From: a virus
Direction: 5' to 3' (one strand)
Virus record (IMG/VR): IMGVR_UViG_3300019764_000003
Coordinates: 1 to 42,459 of that record
Length of the DNA: 42,459 nt
Of this stretch, positions 15,072 to 23,370 are shown piece by piece. The notes beneath the pieces are model-generated. The model was not told the origin of the DNA. It did not search any database and saw only the letters and a list, made by a program, of their open reading frames with translations. How positions within the stretch are numbered: the stretch's first letter is position 1; every line of letters begins with the position of its first letter. The position numbers and the translations under genes were made by a program.

Positions 15072-15878
15072 ATGAAACTAACTAATAAAAGAAATCATCC
15101 TCAGCTTATTGTTGATCTGATGGAAATGCACTTAGCCATGTATGATTCTGGTGAAAGTGACATTACCTGTACACAGATTATTAACAGCCCTAAGATAGTT
15201 GAGCTTAAACGAAGGCATAAACACGAGCTTGAAGTTGATGTGGACGATGTCATGTTCTCATATCTTGGCTCTGCCGTGCACCATTACAATGAATATCTAT
15301 TGACCGGATTACCTCAGTATGAGACAGAACAAAGATACTTCAGGGAATATGATGGTTGGGTTATTAGCGGCACCGCAGATGTTGTTGAGCCAGGGATTAT
15401 GTCAGACTATAAGCTAACTACAAAAGGGCAAACCCGGCAGTATAAAACCCATTTGAAGTGGGAGCAGCAGTTAAACATTAACCGTTGGTTGCATCCAGAT
15501 AAGGACAGTATTCACACCATTCAAATTCCTTGGTTTGCTCGTGATGCGTATTCAGCCAGAGGAGACATAAGATTAGATACTAAGGTGTTGCCTGTATGGG
15601 ACGATGAGGATACTGAAATGTATTTGTCACATCGTATTGAACTGCATAAGCAAGCAAGGATTAAACTACCGCCGTGTGAAGATAAGTGGACTCAACCAGC
15701 ACAGTTTGCAGTGATGAAACCTAATAGAAAGTCGGCAGTGAGATTGTTAAACAGCTACAGCGAGGCAGAGGATTATATTAAGCTTGGCAATATTAAAGGT
15801 GCTTATATTAAAGAGCGACCGGAAGTACATAATCGATGTAACTATTGTGAAGTAAGGAGATTTTGTGATGAGCAATAA
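15072..15878 (+). CDS. Cas4/RecB-like PD-(D/E)XK nuclease with likely Fe-S cluster
   Basis: This 268-residue protein has the RecB-nuclease order: His near residue 70, GTADVVE with Asp103, then SDYKLTTK (Asp112, Lys114), and WEQQLNINRW as the following QxxxY-like helix. Cys33 plus C-terminal C-x2-C-x5-C (Cys256, Cys259, Cys265) match the 4Fe-4S ligands of Cas4/AddB-type nucleases. No CRISPR system is present, so it is a recombination or DNA-degrading nuclease acting with the replisome genes upstream. Confidence 0.8.
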   Translation: MKLTNKRNHPQLIVDLMEMHLAMYDSGESDITCTQIINSPKIVELKRRHKHELEVDVDDVMFSYLGSAVHHYNEYLLTGLPQYETEQRYFREYDGWVISGTADVVEPGIMSDYKLTTKGQTRQYKTHLKWEQQLNINRWLHPDKDSIHTIQIPWFARDAYSARGDIRLDTKVLPVWDDEDTEMYLSHRIELHKQARIKLPPCEDKWTQPAQFAVMKPNRKSAVRLLNSYSEAEDYIKLGNIKGAYIKERPEVHNRCNYCEVRRFCDEQ

Positions 15879-15939
15879 AGATTTTAGAGTGGGTGGTACT
15901 GATATTGTAAAAACAGTAGAGATTGAACTCGATGAATAA
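15868..15939 (+). CDS. Possible tiny ORF between nuclease genes
   Basis: A 23-residue ORF with AAGGAG before its ATG, overlapping the end of the Cas4-like gene and the start of the HNH gene. Good ribosome site spacing and coupling suggest it is translated, perhaps mainly to couple its neighbours. Function unknown. Confidence 0.35.
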   Translation: MSNKDFRVGGTDIVKTVEIELDE

Positions 15940-16321
15940 TACACCCACCATGCTAACTAAGAAGCAGATTAACCACGCACAGAACATATTGCGCCGAGCT
16001 TCTTACCGGGCACCAGGGTGTATTAAAGCAATGAACGCAGCGAAGAAGTATGTAAAGGTGCATAACAAAGATGGATCTGTTAGTAAAAAGAAACACGTAA
16101 GATATCAATGCGCCCATTGCAATAACTGGTTCTCTCGTAAGCAAGTGCAGCGGGACCATATAGATCCTGTGATTGATCCTGCCGAGGGGTTTGTTAACTT
16201 AGAAAAATATTATGTTAGGTTGTTTGTGGACGAAGATCGTTGGCAAATACTGTGCAAGGATTGTCATAATAAAAAGACTCGATCTGAAAACAAGATTCGT
16301 CAGAAAAGAGGAAGAAAATGA
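15932..16321 (+). CDS. HNH endonuclease
   Basis: A 129-residue protein from ATG 15932 (a TTG at 15923 is possible). The C-terminal half has the HNH layout with zinc knuckles: YQCAHCNNW, then RDHIDPVID, then ILCKDCHNKKT. The basic tail ends RQKRGRK. It cleaves DNA by a beta-beta-alpha-metal fold. It may be a homing-type or a packaging/recombination nuclease; the position among replication genes suggests the latter. Confidence 0.85.
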   Translation: MNNTPTMLTKKQINHAQNILRRASYRAPGCIKAMNAAKKYVKVHNKDGSVSKKKHVRYQCAHCNNWFSRKQVQRDHIDPVIDPAEGFVNLEKYYVRLFVDEDRWQILCKDCHNKKTRSENKIRQKRGRK

Positions 16322-16917
16322 TTAATAAATCAGACTCAAAACAAAACTATGTTATGCGTATTCCCAATGATCTTAAACCAATGGACATGCTACTGTTCCG
16401 GGGCGAGGGATTGGTTAGTGAGCTGATCATGTTCGGCCATAAGAAAAACACAGCCTTTAGCCACGTTGGTGTTGTATATGATTCAAACATAATCTTTCAC
16501 AGCACTACATTAATGGGAAATATTCCAGACTTTATAAGTGGGTCACCTTTCTCTGGTGTGCAACTAAATGACCTAAGAGAAACTATTAAACGATACAATG
16601 GTGAGGTGTTTGTTCGTAGGGCAATTGTACAATTAGAAGACAGAACCAAATTCCAAGCCCAGGTTGAAAGATTCTACGGCACACCATATGAGGAAAACTA
16701 TGGTGATCTTGTAGGCGCTGAGATTGATACCATTTTTGATGACCATAGTGTTGATTTCAGTAGCGTGTTTTGTTCTGAGTTGGTGGCTGAGTTGGCCAAT
16801 AAAGTTATGAGTGCTTACTTAGAATACCCACCAGATGAATACACACCTACAGATTGTAGTAGAGCATGGATAGGTCAGTATGGTTCGGACATAGAGAAAA
16901 TTAAATGGAAGGTGTAG
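16318..16917 (+). CDS. Permuted papain-like (NlpC/P60-related, YiiX-type) hydrolase
   Basis: A 199-residue protein. DMLLFRGEG near residue 25, FSHVGVV with His49, and VFCSELVAEL with Cys152 follow the circularly permuted NlpC/P60 order (His before Cys). Such proteins are cysteine peptidases, amidases or thioesterases acting on cell-wall peptides or lipids. It overlaps the HNH gene by four bases. Its substrate is unknown; a role in lysis or cell-envelope change is plausible. Confidence 0.65.
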   Translation: MINKSDSKQNYVMRIPNDLKPMDMLLFRGEGLVSELIMFGHKKNTAFSHVGVVYDSNIIFHSTTLMGNIPDFISGSPFSGVQLNDLRETIKRYNGEVFVRRAIVQLEDRTKFQAQVERFYGTPYEENYGDLVGAEIDTIFDDHSVDFSSVFCSELVAELANKVMSAYLEYPPDEYTPTDCSRAWIGQYGSDIEKIKWKV

Positions 16918-16918
16918 T

Positions 16919-17101
16919 ATGAAAAAGAGAAAGTATTTCTGTGATCTGCACCTGTATTTAGAAGTGAAGGAAAATTATCTGTTCCGTCAACTACAACCAA
17001 ACAAGGGCTCTCCAAGAAGGGGGGTTAGTATGGCCGCAGTTGATTGTTGGTTGGCAGGATACTACAGACAATGTATAATTGAGGATGGTGAGATATTATG
17101 A
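16919..17101 (+). CDS. Small hypothetical protein
   Basis: A 60-residue basic ORF that starts one base after the hydrolase stop and ends in an ATGATG overlap with the next gene. No motif recognised. Tight coupling on both sides supports expression. Confidence 0.5.
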   Translation: MKKRKYFCDLHLYLEVKENYLFRQLQPNKGSPRRGVSMAAVDCWLAGYYRQCIIEDGEIL

Positions 17102-17862
17102 TGGTACTATCAATACCTGATTGTCATGTTGAGCCGGATCAGGATTTAACAAGATTCACTTGGCTCAGTAGATTGGTTGTGGATTATAGGCCAGACTTTA
17201 TTATTATTGGTGGTGATTTTATATCCTGTAGTAGCTTGTCTCACTGGGATAGAAATAAAAGAATGCTCATGGAAGGACGACGCTATCAATCAGACATTGA
17301 CACAGCCAATAAAGCCCTTAATCTTTTGTTCCATGACTTGCACAGACTCCAAAAGAATCAGCGACGTAGCAAAAAGAAAGTGTACAGACCAACCATTGTT
17401 TATTTAATCGGTAATCATGAGGAGTGGGTTGATAAGTACATTGATGTGCATCCAGAATTAGAAGGTGCTATTAGCATTGAGAAAGATTTAAAGCTGGCAC
17501 AAAGAGGCATACGCTATTTAGATAAGATTGTGGTGGACAATGTGTTGTTTCAACATGCTATGATAGGTAATAACGGTGTGGCTATTGCTTGTAAACACAC
17601 ACCTAAGAAAGCCCTGGAAATGTCAAGCATGAACACGATAACATACCACACACATAAGTTGGAGCTAATGGGGGAGTCGGATCATCCATCAGGTGTGGTT
17701 AGAACAGCACTAACTGGTGGTTGTTTCTTTGAAGGCATTCCTCAGTACATACCCAAAGCATTGCCTCCGTATTGGCGTGGGGTGCAGATAGTACACACCT
17801 TGCCGGAAGCACCAGACTTTGAAACGATCAGCATAGAAAGAATGAGGGCATTGTATGGTTAA
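17098..17862 (+). CDS. Calcineurin-like metallophosphoesterase
   Basis: A 254-residue protein with the family motifs: PDCH (Asp8, His10), IIIGGD (Asp40), YLIGNHEEW (Asn106, His107) and a C-terminal THKLE histidine motif. It binds two metals and cleaves phosphodiester or phosphomonoester bonds. SIO1-like phages often carry one. The substrate may be nucleotides or DNA ends; sequence alone does not say. Confidence 0.88.
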   Translation: MMVLSIPDCHVEPDQDLTRFTWLSRLVVDYRPDFIIIGGDFISCSSLSHWDRNKRMLMEGRRYQSDIDTANKALNLLFHDLHRLQKNQRRSKKKVYRPTIVYLIGNHEEWVDKYIDVHPELEGAISIEKDLKLAQRGIRYLDKIVVDNVLFQHAMIGNNGVAIACKHTPKKALEMSSMNTITYHTHKLELMGESDHPSGVVRTALTGGCFFEGIPQYIPKALPPYWRGVQIVHTLPEAPDFETISIERMRALYG

Positions 17863-18286
17863 AGGTTGTATAACATGCGGTAGAAATAGTGATGGGAATT
17901 GTGAGCTTACAAGCACGTGTGATAACTTAGATCTGTGGGTGCCAAGAGATGGTAGTGATGGTGATGTTAAGAACTGCTCAACCTGTAGACACCAGTTATT
18001 AGCTGGGAATGCTTCTCCATGCCTTGAATGTGACGGTAACGATTCTTGTTGGACACCAAAAGAAAACGTTGTGGATAAACCAAATCATTATGCAGCTCAG
18101 TATCCGTTTGAAGTGAAAGAGGTTATCAAGGACACTCTTAATACATATGGGTTTGATCTTACTCCATACCAATGCTACTGCTTGGGATGCGAAATTAAGT
18201 ACAGATTGAGAGCAGGGTTTAAAGATGATATTGAACAAGAAATTGGTAAAGCTTTAAAGTATAAGGAGTTCCGGGATGAATGTTAA
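17855..18286 (+). CDS. Zinc-binding module fused to DUF3310
   Basis: A 143-residue protein. The N-terminal half (about 1-68) has two repeats of paired Cys (CITCGR, CSTCRH, CLEC). The C-terminal half matches DUF3310: DKPNHYAAQYPFEVKEVI, then CLGCEIKYRLRAG and the helix ending GKALKYKEF. DUF3310 occurs in many phages near nucleotide genes and is sometimes annotated as nucleotide kinase-like; its activity is not established. The fusion to a Cys-rich module is worth noting. Confidence 0.75.
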   Translation: MVKGCITCGRNSDGNCELTSTCDNLDLWVPRDGSDGDVKNCSTCRHQLLAGNASPCLECDGNDSCWTPKENVVDKPNHYAAQYPFEVKEVIKDTLNTYGFDLTPYQCYCLGCEIKYRLRAGFKDDIEQEIGKALKYKEFRDEC

Positions 18287-18698
18287 CAATGTAACTGATG
18301 CTACTTACATCCCAAGTAGGGGCAGACATGGGGTTTGGCTAACCATTATTGGCCACGACCTAAGAGTGTTTGTTCCAGAAGAAGAGATTTGGCCAGAGTT
18401 ACAGGAAAGAATAAACCAACTTATTTTTTCAAGACCGTTTGCTATTGGTGATTGCTACCTATGGTTTCTTTTTCACTGCTACAGATATGATGTAATGAAT
18501 GCGCCTTTTATAACTGACCGTGACTTCGATTTGTTGTGTGACTCCATCCTTGATTTGTATGATGAAAAATGGTCGCCATATAAGAAGTTAGTTAGTAAAG
18601 AAAACTTATCAGCAAGCTCAGCCGTTGGTTTAGAATACCCAGAGGAAGTAGTTAGGCTTGCAAAACAATTTACTGTGGAGGATTGGTATGATATGTAA
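18276..18698 (+). CDS. Hypothetical protein
   Basis: A 140-residue acidic ORF with AAGGAG before the ATG. It overlaps its neighbours on both sides. It has several aromatic and Cys residues in a helical middle (CYLWFLFHCYRYD). No family recognised with confidence. The position before dUTPase suggests nucleotide metabolism or DNA repair. Confidence 0.5.
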   Translation: MNVNNVTDATYIPSRGRHGVWLTIIGHDLRVFVPEEEIWPELQERINQLIFSRPFAIGDCYLWFLFHCYRYDVMNAPFITDRDFDLLCDSILDLYDEKWSPYKKLVSKENLSASSAVGLEYPEEVVRLAKQFTVEDWYDM

Positions 18699-19116
18699 GG
18701 CTAAACGTGTTGATAAAAAAGCTACGCTACCAGAATACAAAACATTATTATCTGCCGGGGCTGACCTTGTGGCAATTGAATCTGTAACCTTAGCGCATGG
18801 AGACACACATAAATTTCGCACAGGCTTGGTCTTTGAACCACCACCAGGGTACCATCTTAAAGTAAGACAAAGATCAGGACTGAGTACTAAATACCCAAAT
18901 TATATTATGAACAACACAGGGGTTATTGATGAGGACTATAGGGGTGAAGTGTTTATCCCTATTAAAAACAACTCACCAGACTATATGAGGATTAAAGCGG
19001 GTGATCGTATTGCACAGATTATGATTGAACCAACACTACATGTTGACTTTATTGACGCAGATGATTTATCTGAAACAGACAGAGGACCAGGTGGTTTCGG
19101 ACACACAGGGAGGTAG
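18688..19116 (+). CDS. dut: dUTP diphosphatase
   Basis: Started at ATG 18688 (TGGAGG upstream), giving 142 residues, the normal trimeric dUTPase length. The motifs are in order: LSAGADLVA, VRQRSGLS, NNTGVIDEDYRGEV, GDRIAQIMIEP and the C-terminal arm RGPGGFGHTGR. It hydrolyses dUTP to dUMP, the substrate of ThyX, and keeps uracil out of DNA. An in-frame TTG at 18658 would add residues not usual for the family. Confidence 0.95.
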   Translation: MICKAKRVDKKATLPEYKTLLSAGADLVAIESVTLAHGDTHKFRTGLVFEPPPGYHLKVRQRSGLSTKYPNYIMNNTGVIDEDYRGEVFIPIKNNSPDYMRIKAGDRIAQIMIEPTLHVDFIDADDLSETDRGPGGFGHTGR

Positions 19117-19119
19117 AAC

Positions 19120-19299
19120 ATGAAAGTAGACAATGTGTTTCCTTGGGAAGCAGGTTATATAATTGAGACGTTACAACAAATACAGGACTACTTTAAAAAG
19201 GATTCTGGAAATACCCCAGAAGATTTGGTTGAATACCTGTCCAGTATTTTTGCTGATCGTGACTTACAACAATGTTTGAATTATTTTGAGGAGAGCTGA
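19120..19299 (+). CDS. Small hypothetical protein
   Basis: A 59-residue ORF with GGGAGGT before the ATG, four bases after dUTPase. Acidic and helical, with DLVEYLSSIFADRDLQQCLN near the end. No family recognised. Confidence 0.5.
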   Translation: MKVDNVFPWEAGYIIETLQQIQDYFKKDSGNTPEDLVEYLSSIFADRDLQQCLNYFEES

Positions 19300-19302
19300 T
19301 GT

Positions 19303-19548
19303 ATGCCAGTATATCTTTTTAGTTGTAGAGAATGTGGAAGAGAAGCAGAACACAGATGCAGTATTAAAGACAAGCCAAAAACAATTAAGTGTCCTTGTGG
19401 CTTCTACATGGAACAAGACTTTAGTTCTCACACTGGCACATTTATTTTAAACGGCATGGGTTGGGCCAGTGACGGATACGCAACAGCAGGTAGTTTTAAA
19501 GCAGAGAATGAGAAGGCTACGAGGGAGGCGAAAGGAATACCAACATGA
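19303..19548 (+). CDS. FmdB-type zinc-ribbon protein
   Basis: An 81-residue protein opening MPVYLFSCRECGREAEHRCS, then IKCPCGFYMEQDF. The C-x2-C ... C-x-C zinc ribbon after an MP-(I/V)-Y start is typical of the FmdB/CxxC_CxxC_SSSS regulatory family. Partners are unknown. It overlaps the following membrane-protein ORF by four bases. Confidence 0.7.
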   Translation: MPVYLFSCRECGREAEHRCSIKDKPKTIKCPCGFYMEQDFSSHTGTFILNGMGWASDGYATAGSFKAENEKATREAKGIPT

Positions 19549-19694
19549 TACACATAATACTATGTACAATAATACCATTCCTAATATGGGGTGTTATTAA
19601 TAAGCTGGGTGTTCCTATAAGTTTAGTTGAGGCTGTGTTAATCTCTATGTGTGGCTACTTTGGTATGTTGTTTAATAGAATTGAGGAGGAATGA
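19545..19694 (+). CDS. Small two-pass membrane protein, holin candidate
   Basis: A 49-residue ORF with two hydrophobic segments (about 2-18 and 22-42) and a charged RIEEE tail. It is coupled by ATGA-type overlaps to both neighbours, the second also a tiny two-pass membrane protein. Two adjacent proteins of this kind upstream of a lysozyme-like gene suggest holin/pinholin or holin/antiholin, but no sequence signature proves it. Confidence 0.5.
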   Translation: MIHIILCTIIPFLIWGVINKLGVPISLVEAVLISMCGYFGMLFNRIEEE

Positions 19695-19855
19695 TGCTCT
19701 ATTACTACTTACTCATAGGTGCAGTTGCAGGGGCTATTAACTATGTATTGGACAGAGAACCATTTAAAGCATCAAACTTGTTTCTAACTGTGTGTGTTGG
19801 TGCAATAGCAGCTCCTTATGCTGTGTGGTTCTTATTGAAACGTTTGGAGGGGTAG
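19694..19855 (+). CDS. Small two-pass membrane protein, holin candidate
   Basis: A 53-residue ORF (ATG 19691 also possible) with GAGGAGG upstream. Hydrophobic segments at about 2-18 (YYYLLIGAVAGAINYVL) and 27-46, with a basic KRLEG end. It ends three bases before nrdD. See the neighbouring ORF for the possible paired holin role. Confidence 0.5.
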   Translation: MLYYYLLIGAVAGAINYVLDREPFKASNLFLTVCVGAIAAPYAVWFLLKRLEG

Positions 19856-19858
19856 TGT

Positions 19859-22606
19859 ATGACAAATAGTATTGACGATTATATTCAGCAGCAAGATTGG
19901 CGAGTGAAGGAAAACAGCAACACAAACTATTCCATACAAGGATTGTACAATTATATATCAGGTTTAATGGTGTCTGATTATTGGATGAAGCAGTACTCTG
20001 ATGAAGTGGCACAGGCCCATAAGTCTGGTGACTTTCATATTCATGATGCGGATTATCTAATGCCCTATTGTTGTGGTTGGTCGTTAGAAGATTTAATCAA
20101 GAATGGATTCCAGGGACCAGCTAATAAAAACTCAGCAGCTCCGGCAAAACATTTCAGAGTTATTCTTGGGCAGATATATAACTTCCTCTACACACTACAA
20201 GGGGAAGCGGCAGGGGCTCAAGCATTTAGTAACTTTGATACATTAGTTGCACCTTTTATTGCTTATGACAATCTGACCTATGATGAAGTTAAACAAGCAA
20301 TGCAGGAGTTTATTTTTAATCTTAATGTGTCAACCAGAGTAGGGGCTCAAACACCTTTCAGCAATATAACTATGGATCTACAATGCCCGGCTATATTGGC
20401 AGATCAACCAGTAGTTATTGGGGGGCAGTATGTTGCTCTTGATGCTGATGGTGAGCTTGACTTAGCAGACTCTTATGACAAAGAGCTACTAACATACAGT
20501 CAGTTCCAAGAAGAAATGGACATGGTCAACAGAGCTTTTTGTGAGGTGATGTCAGAAGGTGACGCTAATGGCAGGGTGTTTAGTTTCCCCATCCCAACAT
20601 ACAACCTAACAAAAGATTTCGATTGGGACAATAAAAACTTAGATGCATTTTGGAGCATGACAGGTAAGTATGGTATTCCCTATTTCGCAAACTATATCAA
20701 CAGTGACATGTCCCCAGATGACAGCAGAAGTATGGCAATTCTTGGGACTGAAAAAGTCATCTTTCGTGAGCCAGGTGGCCGTGTGACCATCAATGAGATC
20801 CGCCATTTGGTATCCAGGTGGATTGCGTCAGATGTTAAACCTAATTATGAAATACTCTGTAACGGGGTCTTTGTTCCTATCATCGATATGTTTGAAGTTT
20901 GTTACCGAGACTATGATAGATATACAAAGTTTACTCTTGCTAATGGGTACACACAGAACTTCTCATACCAACATACATGTCCTATAGTACGTGATGGTGT
21001 GCGTATGGAAGTAGAAAGTCAAGAGGTCCAGGAGGGGGATTCTTTTCTGGTGTCTAAGTATGGTTACGAAGGAGAAGCCTTAGCAGGTACATACAGGTCT
21101 GGTAAAGTGTTGGGTTATTTCTTAGCGGAAGGTTGGGTTAATACGCACTCAAGCTCTGAGATATCATTTGCAATTAATATAAACAAAAAAAACATCGTTG
21201 ACGATATCACCGACTTTTTTAATAACATAGGTTGCGTAGTTAAAACTGAGGTGCAACTTGACAGAAATATCTATAAGATCAATGTGTATGGAAAACAAGC
21301 TGTTGGTTTTGTTAGACAGTATGTGAAAGGAAAAACAGCTAAGAAAAAAAGACTTGAATACGTTATTTGGAATACCTCTAAAGCATTCAGGGAGGGTGTT
21401 TTTTCTGGTTACTACGAAACAGACGGGAGTAAAAAATATGAGATATTCGCACACACAACAAATAAAGAGCTTATCGGTGATTTAATTATACTTGCTAACA
21501 GTATAGGTAAGGTGTTGAAGTACAGAAAGAACAATAAGAACACAAGGTACTTTAACAAAGACAAATCTGATAAGGTTTGTTTTACGAGCTATGAGTTGAA
21601 AGAATACACTGCGGATGAGTTCGAAGACTACTATACCATCCCTGTGACGAAGATTGAGTATCCTAAATCAAAGACAGATGTGGTCTATAACTTCACAGTG
21701 GACACTAAGGATCATTTATATGAGCTACCAAACGGTATTGTTACCCACCAATGCTGCCGACTTCGTATTTCCAACACTGAGCTTAGAAAACGTGGAGGCG
21801 GTTTGTTTGGGGCTCATCCTCTTACTGGCTCTATTGGAGTTGTCACTATCAATCTTCCTCGACTCGGAGCTATGGCTACAAATGAAACAGAGTTGTTCGA
21901 CGGGTTGGAGAAATTGCTGCAATTGGCTAAGGAATCACTAATAACAAAGCGTAATATTATAGATGAATTAACAGACCGTGGCCTATACCCCTATTCATCC
22001 TATTACTTGCGAGATGTTAAGGAAAGATTCGGCAGTTGTTGGGCCAACCACTTCAATACCATTGGTTTCATTGGTGGTAATGAGTGCTGCTTAAACTTCA
22101 TGGGGGAGGACATCACTTCGGAAGCTGGTAGAAAACTAATGCTCGACATTATGGACTACTGTAACAACAGGTTGGTAGCCTTTCAAAAAGAAACGGGCTT
22201 GTTGTTTAATCTTGAAGCAACGCCAGGAGAATCTACTTGCTATAAGTTAGCTTTGGCTGATGGGGGAGTGTATGACTACTATACTAACTCAACACACTTA
22301 CCAGTTAACTACACTGATGATGTGTTTGAGGCTTTGTCTTTGCAAGATGATTTCCAGACTAAGTACACTGGTGGCACGGTGCTTCATTTATTCTGTGGTG
22401 AAGAGATTAGCGATATCAAAACAGTAAAGAATCTGGTGAGGAATGTTGCTCAAAATTTTAAGCTGCCTTACTTTAGTATTACTCCAACCTTTTCAGTATG
22501 CGCCACACATGGATATATTAAAGGGGCTGAATACACCTGTCCAGATTGTGATTCAGAAACAGAAGTGTATAGTAGGATCGTTGGGTTGACAAATAGGCCC
22601 AACTAA
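19859..22606 (+). CDS. nrdD: Anaerobic ribonucleotide reductase NrdD, exon 1 with in-frame intein
   Basis: The frame encodes NrdD residues, an intein (codons 293-631) and NrdD again to Gly909 (22583-22585), then six intron codons to a stop. Family features are HIHDADYLMPYC near residue 58, TRVGAQTPFSN, NSDMSPDDSRSM before and CCRLRIS after the intein, a zinc-type Cys site (VCATHGY...CPDC) and SRIVG, the glycyl-radical Gly. Spliced protein would be about 596 residues (T4 NrdD is about 605) and lacks an ATP-cone. It makes dNTPs without oxygen. No nrdG activase gene is visible, so a host activase is probably needed. Confidence 0.93.
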   Translation: MTNSIDDYIQQQDWRVKENSNTNYSIQGLYNYISGLMVSDYWMKQYSDEVAQAHKSGDFHIHDADYLMPYCCGWSLEDLIKNGFQGPANKNSAAPAKHFRVILGQIYNFLYTLQGEAAGAQAFSNFDTLVAPFIAYDNLTYDEVKQAMQEFIFNLNVSTRVGAQTPFSNITMDLQCPAILADQPVVIGGQYVALDADGELDLADSYDKELLTYSQFQEEMDMVNRAFCEVMSEGDANGRVFSFPIPTYNLTKDFDWDNKNLDAFWSMTGKYGIPYFANYINSDMSPDDSRSMAILGTEKVIFREPGGRVTINEIRHLVSRWIASDVKPNYEILCNGVFVPIIDMFEVCYRDYDRYTKFTLANGYTQNFSYQHTCPIVRDGVRMEVESQEVQEGDSFLVSKYGYEGEALAGTYRSGKVLGYFLAEGWVNTHSSSEISFAININKKNIVDDITDFFNNIGCVVKTEVQLDRNIYKINVYGKQAVGFVRQYVKGKTAKKKRLEYVIWNTSKAFREGVFSGYYETDGSKKYEIFAHTTNKELIGDLIILANSIGKVLKYRKNNKNTRYFNKDKSDKVCFTSYELKEYTADEFEDYYTIPVTKIEYPKSKTDVVYNFTVDTKDHLYELPNGIVTHQCCRLRISNTELRKRGGGLFGAHPLTGSIGVVTINLPRLGAMATNETELFDGLEKLLQLAKESLITKRNIIDELTDRGLYPYSSYYLRDVKERFGSCWANHFNTIGFIGGNECCLNFMGEDITSEAGRKLMLDIMDYCNNRLVAFQKETGLLFNLEATPGESTCYKLALADGGVYDYYTNSTHLPVNYTDDVFEALSLQDDFQTKYTGGTVLHLFCGEEISDIKTVKNLVRNVAQNFKLPYFSITPTFSVCATHGYIKGAEYTCPDCDSETEVYSRIVGLTNRPN
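20735..21751 (+). mobile_element. NrdD intein with LAGLIDADG endonuclease domain
   Basis: A 339-residue in-frame insertion splits the conserved NrdD motif RSM/CCRL. It begins with Ala (AILGTEKVIF) instead of Cys or Ser and ends GIVTHQ before Cys+1. Ala at position 1 with Cys at +1 matches class 2 (KlbA-like) inteins, in which the downstream Cys attacks directly; the C-terminal Gln replaces the usual Asn. Block B His is in SYQHTCPIV. Two LAGLIDADG dodecapeptides are visible: VLGYFLAEGWV and VFSGYYETDGS. Boundaries are inferred from the NrdD motif. Confidence 0.92.
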
Positions 22607-23370
22607 AACTAACTTTAATTGACTTGGAAACAAGGGCGAAGGAGATTGTCTTATGGGCAAAAGGATCTATCCTCTAAATGAAAAAGTATTTGATGTTGTT
22701 AATCCTGTAAATGCGTATTGGATTGGCCTCCTGTATGCAGACGGAGCTTGTACTTCTGAGAACAAGATAAGATTGTGGTTAGCCAAGAAAGATGAAAGAA
22801 CAATACACCAATTTAGAAATTTTTTGCAGACCTCGCAACGGCCTATAAAAGAGAGAATGAGTGCTTATGGTGGCGTTGGTGAGAAAAGACCCTATGTTGG
22901 TTTAGACGTTAGAAGCTGGCGAATACACAATAAAATCAGGAAGTATGAATTAACTGTTAGGAAAGAAAATAGGCGCGAGCTACACATAGATCTACTCCAG
23001 CCAGAAATACGCAGACATTTTATTCGTGGTTTATTTGATGGTGACGGTGGCTTTTACGTTGATAAGCGAGGTTATTTATTTGCTGAGATCACGGGCTACT
23101 TACCTGTTCTACGAAGTGTTAAAAGTATTTTGGTACTTGACAATATAACAACCGAAAAAAAGAAGATTGTCAAGAATGGAAAGAATGTACATCGTATTAG
23201 ATTATCAGCAGGAGACACTTTAAAACTTGCTGAGTATATGTATGAGGGTGCACTGCACTACATGCGAAGAAAATACAATATGTACAAACTCCACGCTGAA
23301 CGACTGAACAAGTTAGGAGGGAAACTATCCCTTAAGCGACAGTCTGGGGTTGTCAAAGCTGATGACCTTG
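22587..23370 (+). mobile_element. Group I intron in nrdD (784 nt) carrying an endonuclease ORF
   Basis: Exon 1 ends ATCGTTGGGT (codon for the radical Gly plus one base); exon 2 starts TTATGCGACC and continues RPISQWNEGK, the normal NrdD end. P1: GTTGGGT (22580-22586) pairs with GCCCAAC (22597-22603), with U.G at the splice site. P10: exon 2 TTAT pairs with ATAG (22593-22596). P3: TTGACTTG (22619-22626) with CAAGTTAG (23309-23316). P7: GACTG (23302-23306) with CAGTC (23340-23344). P8: AGGGA/TCCCT (23318-23332). The intron ends in G (23370). T4 nrdD (sunY) is a known precedent for a group I intron in this gene. Confidence 0.85.

Noticed and set aside
20735-21751. Class 3 intein (WCT type) because of the Ala start.
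   Set aside because: Block F reads VYNFTV without the Cys that defines class 3, and Cys at +1 fits class 2 better.
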